From: Paenibacillus lemnae | Lineage (GTDB): Bacteria; Bacillota; Bacilli; Paenibacillales; Paenibacillaceae | DNA: 64,000 nt | Direction: 5' to 3' | NCBI RefSeq assembly: GCF_012933385.1 | Contig: NZ_JABBPN010000014.1 | Location: 1-64,000 of the forward strand | Shown: piece by piece, positions 1 through 8,429 of the stretch | How positions within the stretch are numbered: position 1 is the first letter of the stretch | Layout: each line of letters opens with the position of its first letter | Notes under the pieces: generated by a model | Told to the model about the DNA's origin: nothing | Seen by the model: the letters and a program-made list of their open reading frames with translations, nothing else | The model's database searches: none | Position numbers and translations under genes: made by a program

Positions 1-1881
1 CGCCAGCGGCTGGAAGCCGCGGCCGCGCAGCTGCGCGGCGCAGCGGAGCTGCTGGCGCCGCATCCCGCGCTGGCGCAGTCCGCGCGGGAACTGCACGCCC
101 GCGCCGACAGCCTGGCGGGCGGCTCGTTCACGATGGCGCTGTTCGGTGCCTTCAGCGCCGGCAAGTCCTCGTTCGCCAATGCACTGCTCGGCGAACGGGT
201 GCTGCCGGTATCCCCGCATCCGACAACGGCCGCGGTGAACCGGATATTGGCACCTACGGATGATCATGCACACGGCACCGCCGATGTGACGATGAAAACC
301 TTTGACGTGTGGTGGGATGATCTGACCTATTCATTCAGCGTGCTCGGACTGGATAAGCCAACGTCAGATAACTGGAGATCATCTGCAGAGGCTCTGACAC
401 CGGAAGGGGTACATCCGGCAGGATTGCCGCATTACGGATTCCTGAAAGCAGCAGCCGCTGGCTGGGATGAAATGCAGCACAAGCTGGGCAGCGTCCAAAC
501 CGTTGGGCTGGAAGAGTACCGCGGATTTGTAGCCGATGAGAGTAAATCCTGCTACGTGGACGGAATCGATCTATACTACAGCTCACCGCTGACCGAACAG
601 GGCATCGTACTTGTAGATACACCAGGGGCAGATTCGCTGCATGCCAGACACACGGGGGTGACCTTCCGTTATATTAAGAATGCAGACGCGATTGTTTATG
701 TTACCTATTATAATCATGCCTTCTCCAAGGCAGACCGTCAGTTTCTGGCCCAGTTAGGGCGGGTGAAGGATAGCTTTACACTGGATAAAATGTTCTTTGT
801 TGTCAATGCTGCGGATCTTGCTTCATCACCGGAAGAGCTGGAACAGGTTGTGAAGCATGTCCGGGATAACCTGAATCGTAATGGGGTCGGCAGACCAAAC
901 ATCTTCCCGGTATCCAGCCTCGATGCGCTTCAGGCTAAACAGCTGGATGTTGACGACCGTCTGGAAGCCTCTGGCTTTCTGCCGTTTGAGACGTCCTTAA
1001 ACCAGTTTGCTGCCGAGGAACTGCCGGGCTTATCACTGCGGGCCGGTCTGGATGAAGTGAAGTCAGCACGCCAAAAAGCAGAGCGCTGGGCAGAAATGGC
1101 CGAACAGGATGAGGATACCCGGCAAAACCGTCTGCAGAGCCTGGAGCAGATTAGAACTCAAGCCGCCAGTTTGCTGAAAAACTTATCGGCTGCCAATCTC
1201 CGGCGGGATCTTTCGGACGAAAGCACAGAGCTTCTGTTTCATGTCCGCCAGCGGCTGGATTATGCGATGGGCCGGTTTTATCAGGAAGCCTTCCACCCAT
1301 CTATTCTAAGAGAAGATGCAGGCAGTTTGAAAACGGCGTTTACAGCGTGCGGCAGAGATCTGCAGCGAACACTCGCCTTGGAGCTGGACCAGGAGCTGTG
1401 GGCTACCACCCTGAGACTGGAAGCAGCAGGGCGGCGTCTGGCTGCCGATACCGTACAGAGAGTACTGGACAGTATCGCTTCGCTGGAAGAGGGACTGGGA
1501 CTGTCTGCACAGCTGGAACGGGATTGGCCTGCACCGGCTCTGCCGGAGACCGAGCTGAGTCGCCCGGAAGACTGGCACCACTATTGGAATGCCTTTAAGA
1601 ACCCGAAGCATTACTTCGAAGGAAAAGGCAGCGCGAAGCTGAGAGAAAGCACAGAACCTGTCTTGAAAGATGAGATTGCTGCTGTCTTAGAGCAGCGTGC
1701 CAGCGAGCTGACAGATCACTATACAGCCGAGGCACATGCAGCACTTGCAGAATATACAGCCAAGCTTCAGGAACAGCTGGAGCAGTCTGTGGACACCATG
1801 AAGTCATCTCTTCAAGGAGGGCAATCTGCGGATGCATGGCGGAAGCTGGCCCGTGATCTTGAGAGTATGGCAGGATCGTAA
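1..1881 (+). CDS. Dynamin-family GTPase, C-terminal part (5' end outside window)
   Basis: The frame is open from the first base, so the gene begins upstream; the ATG at 133 sits just before the P-loop and is not the start. The visible 626 residues hold a dynamin-type G domain: G1 GAFSAGKSS, a G2 threonine in HPTTAAV, G3 DTPG in LVDTPGADS, and G4-like NAAD after FFVV. A long helical, charged stalk-like C-terminus follows. In Bacillus, DynA (YpbR) is a two-headed bacterial dynamin that tethers and fuses membranes. This could be the second head of such a protein or a single-headed relative; the missing 5' end would decide. The first 120 bases are about 80% G+C, against about 55% by 241-300. A terminator follows closely. 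Confidence 0.88.
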   Translation, partial: RQRLEAAAAQLRGAAELLAPHPALAQSARELHARADSLAGGSFTMALFGAFSAGKSSFANALLGERVLPVSPHPTTAAVNRILAPTDDHAHGTADVTMKTFDVWWDDLTYSFSVLGLDKPTSDNWRSSAEALTPEGVHPAGLPHYGFLKAAAAGWDEMQHKLGSVQTVGLEEYRGFVADESKSCYVDGIDLYYSSPLTEQGIVLVDTPGADSLHARHTGVTFRYIKNADAIVYVTYYNHAFSKADRQFLAQLGRVKDSFTLDKMFFVVNAADLASSPEELEQVVKHVRDNLNRNGVGRPNIFPVSSLDALQAKQLDVDDRLEASGFLPFETSLNQFAAEELPGLSLRAGLDEVKSARQKAERWAEMAEQDEDTRQNRLQSLEQIRTQAASLLKNLSAANLRRDLSDESTELLFHVRQRLDYAMGRFYQEAFHPSILREDAGSLKTAFTACGRDLQRTLALELDQELWATTLRLEAAGRRLAADTVQRVLDSIASLEEGLGLSAQLERDWPAPALPETELSRPEDWHHYWNAFKNPKHYFEGKGSAKLRESTEPVLKDEIAAVLEQRASELTDHYTAEAHAALAEYTAKLQEQLEQSVDTMKSSLQGGQSADAWRKLARDLESMAGS

Positions 1882-2190
1882 CAGGTGGCAGGAAAATAAA
1901 TAGAAGGACTGAGAACCCGGCCGGAAGCGGCAGTTCGGGTTCTCTTTTTTTGCAAATGTTCAGCGATTGGAGCGTGCCTGATATGCCCTCAGGAAATTGT
2001 CACCATATTGTCAGGATTAAGGAGAAATTTCGATTATTTGATTATGAAGAAAGGATAACTTGCACTAAACGCTTTCAAAAGGTCAGAACGGGTCCTTTTA
2101 GCCCTTTTTCTGTCTTTGCTGGTTTAACAGGTCGGTGATAAACTTCATAAATGCTACATAACTGAACGTACATATCCAAGGAGGAAAAAC
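1882..2190. other. Intergenic region before the ABC exporter operon
   Basis: Apart from the terminator, this 309-base gap shows only a weak sigma-A-like pair (TTGCTG, 17 bases, TAAACT at 2116-2144) and the strong ribosome binding site AAGGAGG just before the ABC gene. A 62-codon open frame inside it has no ribosome binding site and is not called. Confidence 0.5.
1911..1951 (+). terminator. Rho-independent terminator after the dynamin gene
   Basis: A 9-bp perfect stem (GAGAACCCG / CGGGTTCTC) with a 16-nt loop is followed at once by seven T. It begins 30 bases after the stop codon, so it ends the dynamin transcript. Confidence 0.85.
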
Positions 2191-3969
2191 ATGAATGTTC
2201 TCAGGCAACTGCAGGGCTTCTTCTGGGAGAAACGAGTCTATCTCTTTCTTTCCATACTGTGTCTGGCGATGGCAACCGCGCTTGGACTGGTATACCCGTA
2301 CCTGCTGCAGCGGCTGATCGATGATGCGATCAGACCGGAAAATTTTAGTTTAGTACCACAGCTTGCCCTTACCGTGGTGGGCGTCGTTGCCGTCAAAGCA
2401 TTTCTTCAATTTTTACACGGTTTTTTCGGAGGAAGGCTCGGCAATTTCCTGGCTTATGAATTGCGTAACGCCTGTTACAAGAAGCTGCAATTCTTGTCTT
2501 TCCGCTATTATGACACGGCACGTACCGGAGATCTCATGTCCCGGCTCACAGGGGATCTAGAGGCCATCCGCCAGTTTATCGGATTTGGCTTCGCACAGCT
2601 TCTCAATCTGGTGCTGATGGTCACCTTCGGCTCGATTATGATGTTCTCAATCAGCTGGAAGCTGACCCTGTTTACTCTGATCAGTATTCCGTTTCTGGTC
2701 ATTACAGCTCTGCGGTTCGAATCGAAGATTCATCCCGCATTTCAGGAAATGCGGCTTGCTCTTAGCTCACTGACGACTGCTGTTCAAGAGAATATTACGG
2801 GCGTTCGGACGGTTAAGTCATTTGCCCGGGAGCCTCATGAAGTGGTGAAGTTCTCTGGACGTAACGAGCGCTACAAGAGCAATCAAATTTTTGCGTCCTC
2901 TTTGTGGGCGCGTTTCTTCCCTTTGATGGAGCTTTTCGCCAACGTAAGTGTTGTGATTTTGCTGCTGGTCGGTGGAACAATGGTCATAAATCAGGAAATA
3001 ACATTAGGTGAGCTGGTTGCGTTCTTCAGCTTGATCTGGTACATCATCGGCCCGATGTGGGGAATTGGTTTTCACATCAACAACTACACGCAATCTAAAG
3101 CCTCCGGGGAACGGGTGCTGGAGCTGCTGCATCAGCCTGTGGATGTGGAAGACCGCGAGAATGCGGTCGTTCTGGATCCGGCCAAAGTGAAAGGACATAT
3201 CGTATTTGATGAGGTTACATTTGCATACGGAAATAAAATGGCCGCCGTCAAGGATATTAATTTGAATGCTCCTCCTGGCACGGTTATCGGATTTTTGGGA
3301 GGTACAGGATCCGGGAAATCGACGATCATTCAGCTGCTTATGCATGCTTATAATGTCAATTCCGGGAGCATTACACTGGATGGTGTGAACATTAAAGATA
3401 TTAAAGTGAGGAGCTTACGCAGCCAGATATCTACCGTATTCCAGGAAACCTTCCTGTTCTCCTCCAGCATTCGCAACAATATCTCATATGGTATGAAAGA
3501 TGTCGATATGGATGATGTGATCCGTGCAGCCAAGCTCGCCAAAGCCCATGATTTCATCATGGAGATGGAGCATGGATATGATACGGTAGTCGGGGAGCGG
3601 GGTATGGGCCTTTCCGGCGGTCAGAAACAGCGTATTGCGATTGCCCGTGCACTGCTTAAAGATCCGAAAATTTTGATACTGGATGACGCTACAAGTGCGG
3701 TCGATATGGAAACCGAGCATGAAATTCAATCCGGTTTCCAGGAAGTCATGAACGGAAGGACCACATTTATTATTGCTCACCGGATTTCTTCACTGCGTCA
3801 TGCCGACGAAATTTTGGTTCTGGATGAAGGACGTATTGTCCAGCGCGGCAAGCATGATGAGCTGATTGAAATGGAAGGGCCGTACCAGGATGTATATAAC
3901 ATTCAGTATGCCGACCTGATTGCCAGACGTGCAACCTTGAACACGAATGAAGGGCAGGTGCAGGCATGA
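2191..3969 (+). CDS. ABC exporter half-transporter, subunit 1 (degenerate-site partner)
   Basis: A fused membrane domain (six predicted helices, about residues 15-310) and nucleotide-binding domain. Walker A is GGTGSGKST (about 370), the signature is a canonical LSGGQKQR (about 473), and Walker B is ILILDDATSAVD (about 493). The residue after Walker B is Asp rather than the catalytic Glu. In heterodimeric exporters such as TM287/288 or BmrCD this marks the subunit supplying Walker A/B of the degenerate ATP site. The next gene overlaps by 4 bp (ATGA), so the two are co-translated. It resembles the YknU/YfiB side of Bacillus exporter pairs. The substrate cannot be read from sequence. The start follows AAGGAGG with good spacing. 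Confidence 0.93.
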   Translation: MNVLRQLQGFFWEKRVYLFLSILCLAMATALGLVYPYLLQRLIDDAIRPENFSLVPQLALTVVGVVAVKAFLQFLHGFFGGRLGNFLAYELRNACYKKLQFLSFRYYDTARTGDLMSRLTGDLEAIRQFIGFGFAQLLNLVLMVTFGSIMMFSISWKLTLFTLISIPFLVITALRFESKIHPAFQEMRLALSSLTTAVQENITGVRTVKSFAREPHEVVKFSGRNERYKSNQIFASSLWARFFPLMELFANVSVVILLLVGGTMVINQEITLGELVAFFSLIWYIIGPMWGIGFHINNYTQSKASGERVLELLHQPVDVEDRENAVVLDPAKVKGHIVFDEVTFAYGNKMAAVKDINLNAPPGTVIGFLGGTGSGKSTIIQLLMHAYNVNSGSITLDGVNIKDIKVRSLRSQISTVFQETFLFSSSIRNNISYGMKDVDMDDVIRAAKLAKAHDFIMEMEHGYDTVVGERGMGLSGGQKQRIAIARALLKDPKILILDDATSAVDMETEHEIQSGFQEVMNGRTTFIIAHRISSLRHADEILVLDEGRIVQRGKHDELIEMEGPYQDVYNIQYADLIARRATLNTNEGQVQA

Positions 3970-5834
3970 GTGCGGAAGTGAATCTCGGACGAAGTCCGAA
4001 AAAGAAAACAAACCGGGACCCGAAAAACTTCGGTACAACGGGTGAACGTTTTGTTTACCAAGATGATGATGCAATCGAAAAACCGTTTAACTGGAAACAG
4101 CTGACACGTTTGATCTCTTATATGAAGCCTTATGCCAAGCAGATGATTCCGCTCATCGTCATTTTGATGATCATTGGAACGGTCACGAAGCTGACGGTTC
4201 CATATTTGACCGGTTATGCGATCGATAAAGCGCTGGGTGCAGAAGCAGGAAGCTCAACAAGCTTGACCCTGCTGTACCAGATCGCGATTGCCGTGCTGCT
4301 GTTATATGTTGTTCAATACATCACGGGGATTTTCCGAATCAAGTACACGAATATCATTGGCCAGCGCGTAATCTATGATTTAAGAACGGATTTGTTCCGA
4401 CACATCCAGAAACTGTCCTTTAATTTCTATGACAAAAGACCGGCAGGTTCTGTGCTGGTGCGGGTTACAAATGATGTTAACTCCCTTCAGGATCTCTTTA
4501 CCAACGGGGTTGTCAACCTGCTGATTGATTGTGTGCAGCTGCTTGGTATTGTCATTATTTTGTTAGCGATTAACTGGAAGCTCGGTTTGGCTGTTATCGT
4601 GACCGTGCCGATCATGTTCTTTATTTCTACCACGCTGCGTGTTCGAATCCGTCGTGCCTGGCAGGATGTGCGTGCTAAAAACTCGCGGATTAATTCCCAT
4701 TTGAATGAGTCTATTCAAGGGATTCGCGTGACCCAGGCCTATACACAGGAAGAAGAAAACATGAAATTCTTCGACCAAATGAACATGGAAAGCAAAAAAT
4801 CATGGGACAAAGCTTCAGCGATGAACCAGGGATTCGGACCGCTGATCGAAATCACAGGCGGATTCGGTACATTAATCCTGTTCTGGCTGGGTTCCTCATT
4901 GATCGAGAGCAATGAGCTAACAATCGGTTTATTGATCGCATTCTCGAACTATGTGGGTAACTTCTGGGAGCCGATCAACCGTCTGGGTCTGATGTACAAT
5001 CAGCTTCTGGTCGCTATGGCCTCCTCTGAACGTATATTCGAATTTATTGATGAGAAGCCGAACATTGCAGACAGTGAAGATGCGCGGAAAATTCCGAAGA
5101 TCAAAGGGGATATCCAGCTGCGTGATGTCGTGTTCGAATATGAAAAAGGGCGCCAGGCTCTCAAAGGAATCAACCTGGACGTCACGGCAGGTCAGTCGAT
5201 CGCGCTTGTGGGCCACACCGGCTCTGGTAAAAGCACGATCATTAACCTGCTCAGCCGGTTTTATGATATTTCCAGCGGATCGATTACGATTGACGGTTAC
5301 GATGTTCGCAAAGTAACAGTCGAAAGCTTGAGAAGCCAGATTGGTATCGTTCTGCAGGACACCTTTATTTTCTCCGGTACTATCCGGGATAATATCCGCT
5401 TCGGGCGGCTGGATGCAACAGATGAAGATATCGAGTCTGTGGCCAAGGCCGTTGGCGCTCATGATTTTATCGTTGCAATGCCGGGTGGTTATGATACAGA
5501 AGTTGAAGAACGCGGCAACATGCTCTCCATGGGTCAAAGACAGCTGCTATCCTTTGCCAGAGCTCTGTTGGCAGACCCAAGAATTCTTATCCTGGATGAA
5601 GCAACAGCATCGATTGATACGGAGACAGAGCTTAAAATTCAGGAAGCGTTAAAGGTGCTTCTCCAGGGACGGACTTCGTTCATTGTTGCTCACCGTCTTT
5701 CCACCATTCGTCACGCAGATCATATCGTTGTGCTGGATCATGGACGAATTATTGAGGAAGGAAATCACGCCGCGCTGATGAAACAGCAGGGAACATATTA
5801 CGGTCTCATTGAAGCACAATACAAATTTCTGTAA
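3966..5834 (+). CDS. ABC exporter half-transporter, subunit 2 (catalytic-site partner)
   Basis: A fused membrane/ATPase protein of 622 residues with a basic hydrophilic N-terminal extension of about 40 residues before the first helix. Walker A is GHTGSGKST (about 414). The signature is the deviant LSMGQRQ (about 520), and Walker B is the canonical ILILDEATASID (about 539) with its catalytic Glu. The non-canonical signature faces the Asp-containing Walker B of the upstream subunit, so both defects fall in the same composite ATP site, as expected for an asymmetric heterodimer (YknV/YfiC-like). The start overlaps the upstream stop by 4 bp. Likely a drug, lipid or peptide exporter; the substrate is unknown. 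Confidence 0.93.
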   Translation: MSAEVNLGRSPKKKTNRDPKNFGTTGERFVYQDDDAIEKPFNWKQLTRLISYMKPYAKQMIPLIVILMIIGTVTKLTVPYLTGYAIDKALGAEAGSSTSLTLLYQIAIAVLLLYVVQYITGIFRIKYTNIIGQRVIYDLRTDLFRHIQKLSFNFYDKRPAGSVLVRVTNDVNSLQDLFTNGVVNLLIDCVQLLGIVIILLAINWKLGLAVIVTVPIMFFISTTLRVRIRRAWQDVRAKNSRINSHLNESIQGIRVTQAYTQEEENMKFFDQMNMESKKSWDKASAMNQGFGPLIEITGGFGTLILFWLGSSLIESNELTIGLLIAFSNYVGNFWEPINRLGLMYNQLLVAMASSERIFEFIDEKPNIADSEDARKIPKIKGDIQLRDVVFEYEKGRQALKGINLDVTAGQSIALVGHTGSGKSTIINLLSRFYDISSGSITIDGYDVRKVTVESLRSQIGIVLQDTFIFSGTIRDNIRFGRLDATDEDIESVAKAVGAHDFIVAMPGGYDTEVEERGNMLSMGQRQLLSFARALLADPRILILDEATASIDTETELKIQEALKVLLQGRTSFIVAHRLSTIRHADHIVVLDHGRIIEEGNHAALMKQQGTYYGLIEAQYKFL

Positions 5835-5973
5835 GATTCGGGATAAGAAACCTGGAGAAACGCCGAGAAATTTGTCGATATGGACTTGCAATCTGCCTCG
5901 GAAACGAAGAAAATAAGAGTGTGGAGAGTGGAAACCATATCATAGTAGAAGGGAAGCATGAGGGTAAATGAGC

Positions 5974-6429
5974 ATGGAAAGCGTTATGTCTGCGCCTGCA
6001 CTGCTGATTCGAACGTTTGAGAACAAAGATCTGGAGTCGGTCACGTCCCTAATGCGTGAGTTGAACTATCCGACAACGCTGAATGTGCTGCGGGAACAAA
6101 TGGAAAGCATGGCCTGTAATCCGGGCTGCTGCAACATGATCGCGGAATTGGATGGCAAAGTAGTTGGCATGATTATGCTTCGTCAAGTCAAGTCCTACAC
6201 AAAGATCGACAGTATCACTCAAATTACTTCGTTGATTGTTACCTCAACCTGCCGCAGCCAAGGAATCGGCAAACGATTGGTTCGCGGGGGAGAGAACTGG
6301 GGAAAACAGCAGGGAAGCAACCTCTTGTTTCTCACAAGCGGCAACCGGGAAGGTCTGGCCCCGGCACATGCATTTTTCGAACATATTGGATTTGAGAAAG
6401 CTGGTTATCAGTTTACGAAACAACTGTAA
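5974..6429 (+). CDS. GNAT family N-acetyltransferase
   Basis: About 150 residues with a GNAT fold: a central strand region (VVGMIML, SLIVTSTCRSQGIGKRLV) where RSQGIGK matches the acetyl-CoA pyrophosphate-binding motif (Q/R-x-x-G-x-G/A), and a C-terminal ARG-like stretch (HAFFEHIGFEKAGYQF) typical of these enzymes. An in-frame ATG lies 6 bases upstream at 5968, but GAGGG is only 3 bases from it and 9 from the ATG used here, so the second ATG is preferred. The substrate is unknown. A strong terminator follows, so it ends its transcript. Confidence 0.85.
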   Translation: MESVMSAPALLIRTFENKDLESVTSLMRELNYPTTLNVLREQMESMACNPGCCNMIAELDGKVVGMIMLRQVKSYTKIDSITQITSLIVTSTCRSQGIGKRLVRGGENWGKQQGSNLLFLTSGNREGLAPAHAFFEHIGFEKAGYQFTKQL

Positions 6430-6446
6430 ACCCACCCTTTTCTTCG

Positions 6447-6483
6447 CCCGGTCTCCTAGAGGACCGGGTTTTTCTTTTTTTTA
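6447..6483 (+). terminator. Rho-independent terminator after the GNAT gene
   Basis: Stem CCCGGTC / GACCGGG with an 8-nt loop is followed by a T-rich tract (TTTTTCTTTTTTTT), 17 bases past the stop codon. Confidence 0.88.
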
Positions 6484-6608
6484 TGACATCTGAACTGAAG
6501 TATCATTTCCAACATTTGAAGGATGGCGAATTTGATTGGCCATGTTACACTGTCTACGTGTTGATGACAAAGTTGTAACTAATTCGTTACCTAAGGAGAT
6601 GATGATTC

Positions 6609-7316
6609 ATGAACAAACATATTATTAAAAAAGTGGCAGCAGGAAGTTTGGCAGCCATCCTGTCTGTGGGCATTATGCTGCCTTCACAAGCATCAGCAGC
6701 CCCATCCCAAGATCAGCTGCAAAGTCTGCAGCAGCAAATTCAAAAATATTTGGAAAGCCAGGGCTGGAGCAAATTTGAGTGGGTAATACAACAGCCTGCG
6801 AAGCAACCGCAGCAGTATCAGCCGCAACCGGAGCAGCCGAATGTGCCTGCAGCAAATCCAGGCAGCTCTGATGCACCGTCAGCACCAACCCCATCTGCCC
6901 AGCAGCCTAAACCTGAAGCACCAGCTGCGCCTGCTTCAAAAGAACAATCGGCTTATACCCAACAGGTCGTAGATCTGGTTAACCAGGAACGTGCGAAAAG
7001 CGGACTTGCTGCATTAAGCGTAAATGATGAACTGGCCGCTATGGCGCTCGATAAGGCGAAGGATATGAGCAATAATAACTACTTTGATCATCAATCTCCA
7101 ACGTACGGATCACCATTTGATATGATGAAAGCTTACGGCATTTCTTACAGCTATGCAGGAGAGAATATAGCTAAAGGGCAGCGTACACCGGAAGAAGTCA
7201 TGAAAGCATGGATGAACAGTGAGGGACACCGCAAAAATATTATGTCTCCGAACTTCACAATGATTGGCGTAGGATATTATAACGGACATTGGGTACAAGA
7301 GTTTATCAGTCAGTAG
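6609..7316 (+). CDS. Secreted CAP/SCP-domain protein (YkwD-like)
   Basis: An Sec signal peptide (basic start, hydrophobic core, cleavage near QASAA at about residue 30) is followed by a Gln-rich segment and a Pro/Gln/Ala-rich linker (about 65-110). The C-terminal CAP (cysteine-rich secretory protein/PR-1) domain covers about 117-235. CAP hallmarks are seen: VDLVNQERAKSGL, the YFDH motif, SYAGENIAKG and GHRKNIM. Bacillus YkwD and related CAP proteins are extracytoplasmic and linked to the wall or spore surface; a biochemical role is not established. The start follows AAGGAG at 10 bases. Tandem hairpins follow the stop. Confidence 0.9.
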   Translation: MNKHIIKKVAAGSLAAILSVGIMLPSQASAAPSQDQLQSLQQQIQKYLESQGWSKFEWVIQQPAKQPQQYQPQPEQPNVPAANPGSSDAPSAPTPSAQQPKPEAPAAPASKEQSAYTQQVVDLVNQERAKSGLAALSVNDELAAMALDKAKDMSNNNYFDHQSPTYGSPFDMMKAYGISYSYAGENIAKGQRTPEEVMKAWMNSEGHRKNIMSPNFTMIGVGYYNGHWVQEFISQ

Positions 7317-7324
7317 AATTATGA

Positions 7325-7381
7325 TTCGGCTTTTCCCCTCAAAGCCGAAGGAGCAGGAGGCCAAGGCCTCCTGCTTTTTTT
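7325..7381 (+). terminator. Tandem hairpins ending in a rho-independent terminator
   Basis: Two perfect hairpins in a row. TTCGGCTTT / AAAGCCGAA (7325-7349) is followed by GCAGGAGG / CCTCCTGC (7353-7374), then seven T. The second is a classical terminator for the CAP gene; the first could protect the 3' end or act as a backup. Confidence 0.88.
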
Positions 7382-7444
7382 CATGCACTTCAAGCTCTAT
7401 TTGCAAATTGTTCCCGGAAGTTTTATGTTTAAGTACATACAACC

Positions 7445-7462
7445 GTACAACAAACGTTGTAC
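7445..7462. promoter_or_regulatory. Perfect inverted repeat upstream of the SGNH hydrolase gene
   Basis: GTACAAC, four bases, GTTGTAC lies about 40 bases before the hydrolase start codon, where an operator or promoter would be expected. There is no T-tract, so it is not a terminator. The binding protein is not identifiable. Confidence 0.4.
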
Positions 7463-7502
7463 ACACTGGTACTTTTAACCTATCTTAGCCGGAGGGATGA
7501 CC

Positions 7503-8399
7503 TTGAACTCATCAAAATGGATTTGGCGAGTGACCGCATGGATTTCAGCAATAGCAACGGTCGTACTCGTTGTAGGATTTATTAATGCTTTCCAGGATGT
7601 GAATGGTTCATATACCGAACCAAGTGCTGCAGAAGATCAGATTACAGGAAGCACGGAAGAGGAGAACCCTGACATGAATAACCCCGATGAAGCCAATGAG
7701 TCTGAAGACAATAACGATATCAGTAAAGAGCCTTCTACGGTTCTGCCCCCTCTGCCTGATGATATTAAAATCACAGCCATTGGTGATTCGCTGGCAAAAG
7801 GAACCGGAGATAATACAGGTGAAGGTTATGTTCGGCGCAGCATCCAGCAATTGAATGAGAACGGGCGCAAGAGTGAGCTTTTGAACAACCTGGCGATCAA
7901 CGGACTGACGACAGAGGGACTTTTGACCAGACTGGAAGATCAGGGTATCCGATATGCGCTGGAAAAGGCGGACTTGATACTGCTGTCCATTGGCGGCAAT
8001 GATCTGTTTCAAGGAAGCGGTCTGGTGGAAAACGGACAAGCAGGTGCAGGTGAATTCTCGCCAGAACAGCTGGTCCAGGAAATTCCTCGAGCTTCTGAAA
8101 GGCTGAAGGAAATTCTTCAAAACATCCGGCAGCTTAATCCAACCGCAAGGGTCATTTATATTGGACTATATCATCCATTCGCAGACTTTCAGGAACTGTT
8201 GATTCCCGGTAATATTGCTGTTTCTACGTGGAATCATGCTGCTCAGCAGATTATTAATGAGGATCCTAATATGGTGCTCGTGCCTACCTTTGACTTGTTC
8301 CAGGGCAAGCTGGGACAGTATTTATCTTCCGATCATTTTCATCCGAACGGAGATGGCTATCAGTTAATCGCCGAGCGGATTGCGAAGGGCATACTTTAA
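7503..8399 (+). CDS. Membrane-anchored SGNH/GDSL hydrolase
   Basis: An N-terminal transmembrane anchor (about residues 8-30) and an acidic low-complexity spacer (about 35-80) precede an SGNH hydrolase domain. Block I is ITAIGDSLAKG with the nucleophile Ser, block III is LSIGGNDLF, and block V DHFHPNGDGY carries the Asp-x-x-His pair. It probably acts outside the membrane as an esterase on wall polymers or lipids; the substrate is unknown. The start is chosen as TTG: GGAGGG directly abuts the ATG at 7497, leaving no spacing, but lies 6-7 bases from TTG. The downstream ABC gene starts 30 bases later, so they may be co-transcribed. Confidence 0.87.
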   Translation: MNSSKWIWRVTAWISAIATVVLVVGFINAFQDVNGSYTEPSAAEDQITGSTEEENPDMNNPDEANESEDNNDISKEPSTVLPPLPDDIKITAIGDSLAKGTGDNTGEGYVRRSIQQLNENGRKSELLNNLAINGLTTEGLLTRLEDQGIRYALEKADLILLSIGGNDLFQGSGLVENGQAGAGEFSPEQLVQEIPRASERLKEILQNIRQLNPTARVIYIGLYHPFADFQELLIPGNIAVSTWNHAAQQIINEDPNMVLVPTFDLFQGKLGQYLSSDHFHPNGDGYQLIAERIAKGIL

Positions 8400-8429
8400 C
8401 ATCTTTCTGACATAAAGGAGGCTTGAGCA

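Noticed and set aside
2074..2090. cre-like sequence (minus-strand TGAAAGCGTTTAGT) before the ABC exporter
   Set aside because: Two mismatches, including the strongly conserved C-A end, and no reason to expect catabolite control of this exporter.
1950..2138. 62-codon open frame after the dynamin terminator
   Set aside because: It begins in the terminator T-tract, has no ribosome binding site and no protein-like pattern.
4929..5537. 202-codon minus-strand open frame
   Set aside because: Antisense to the ATPase domain of a clear ABC exporter; no ribosome binding site.
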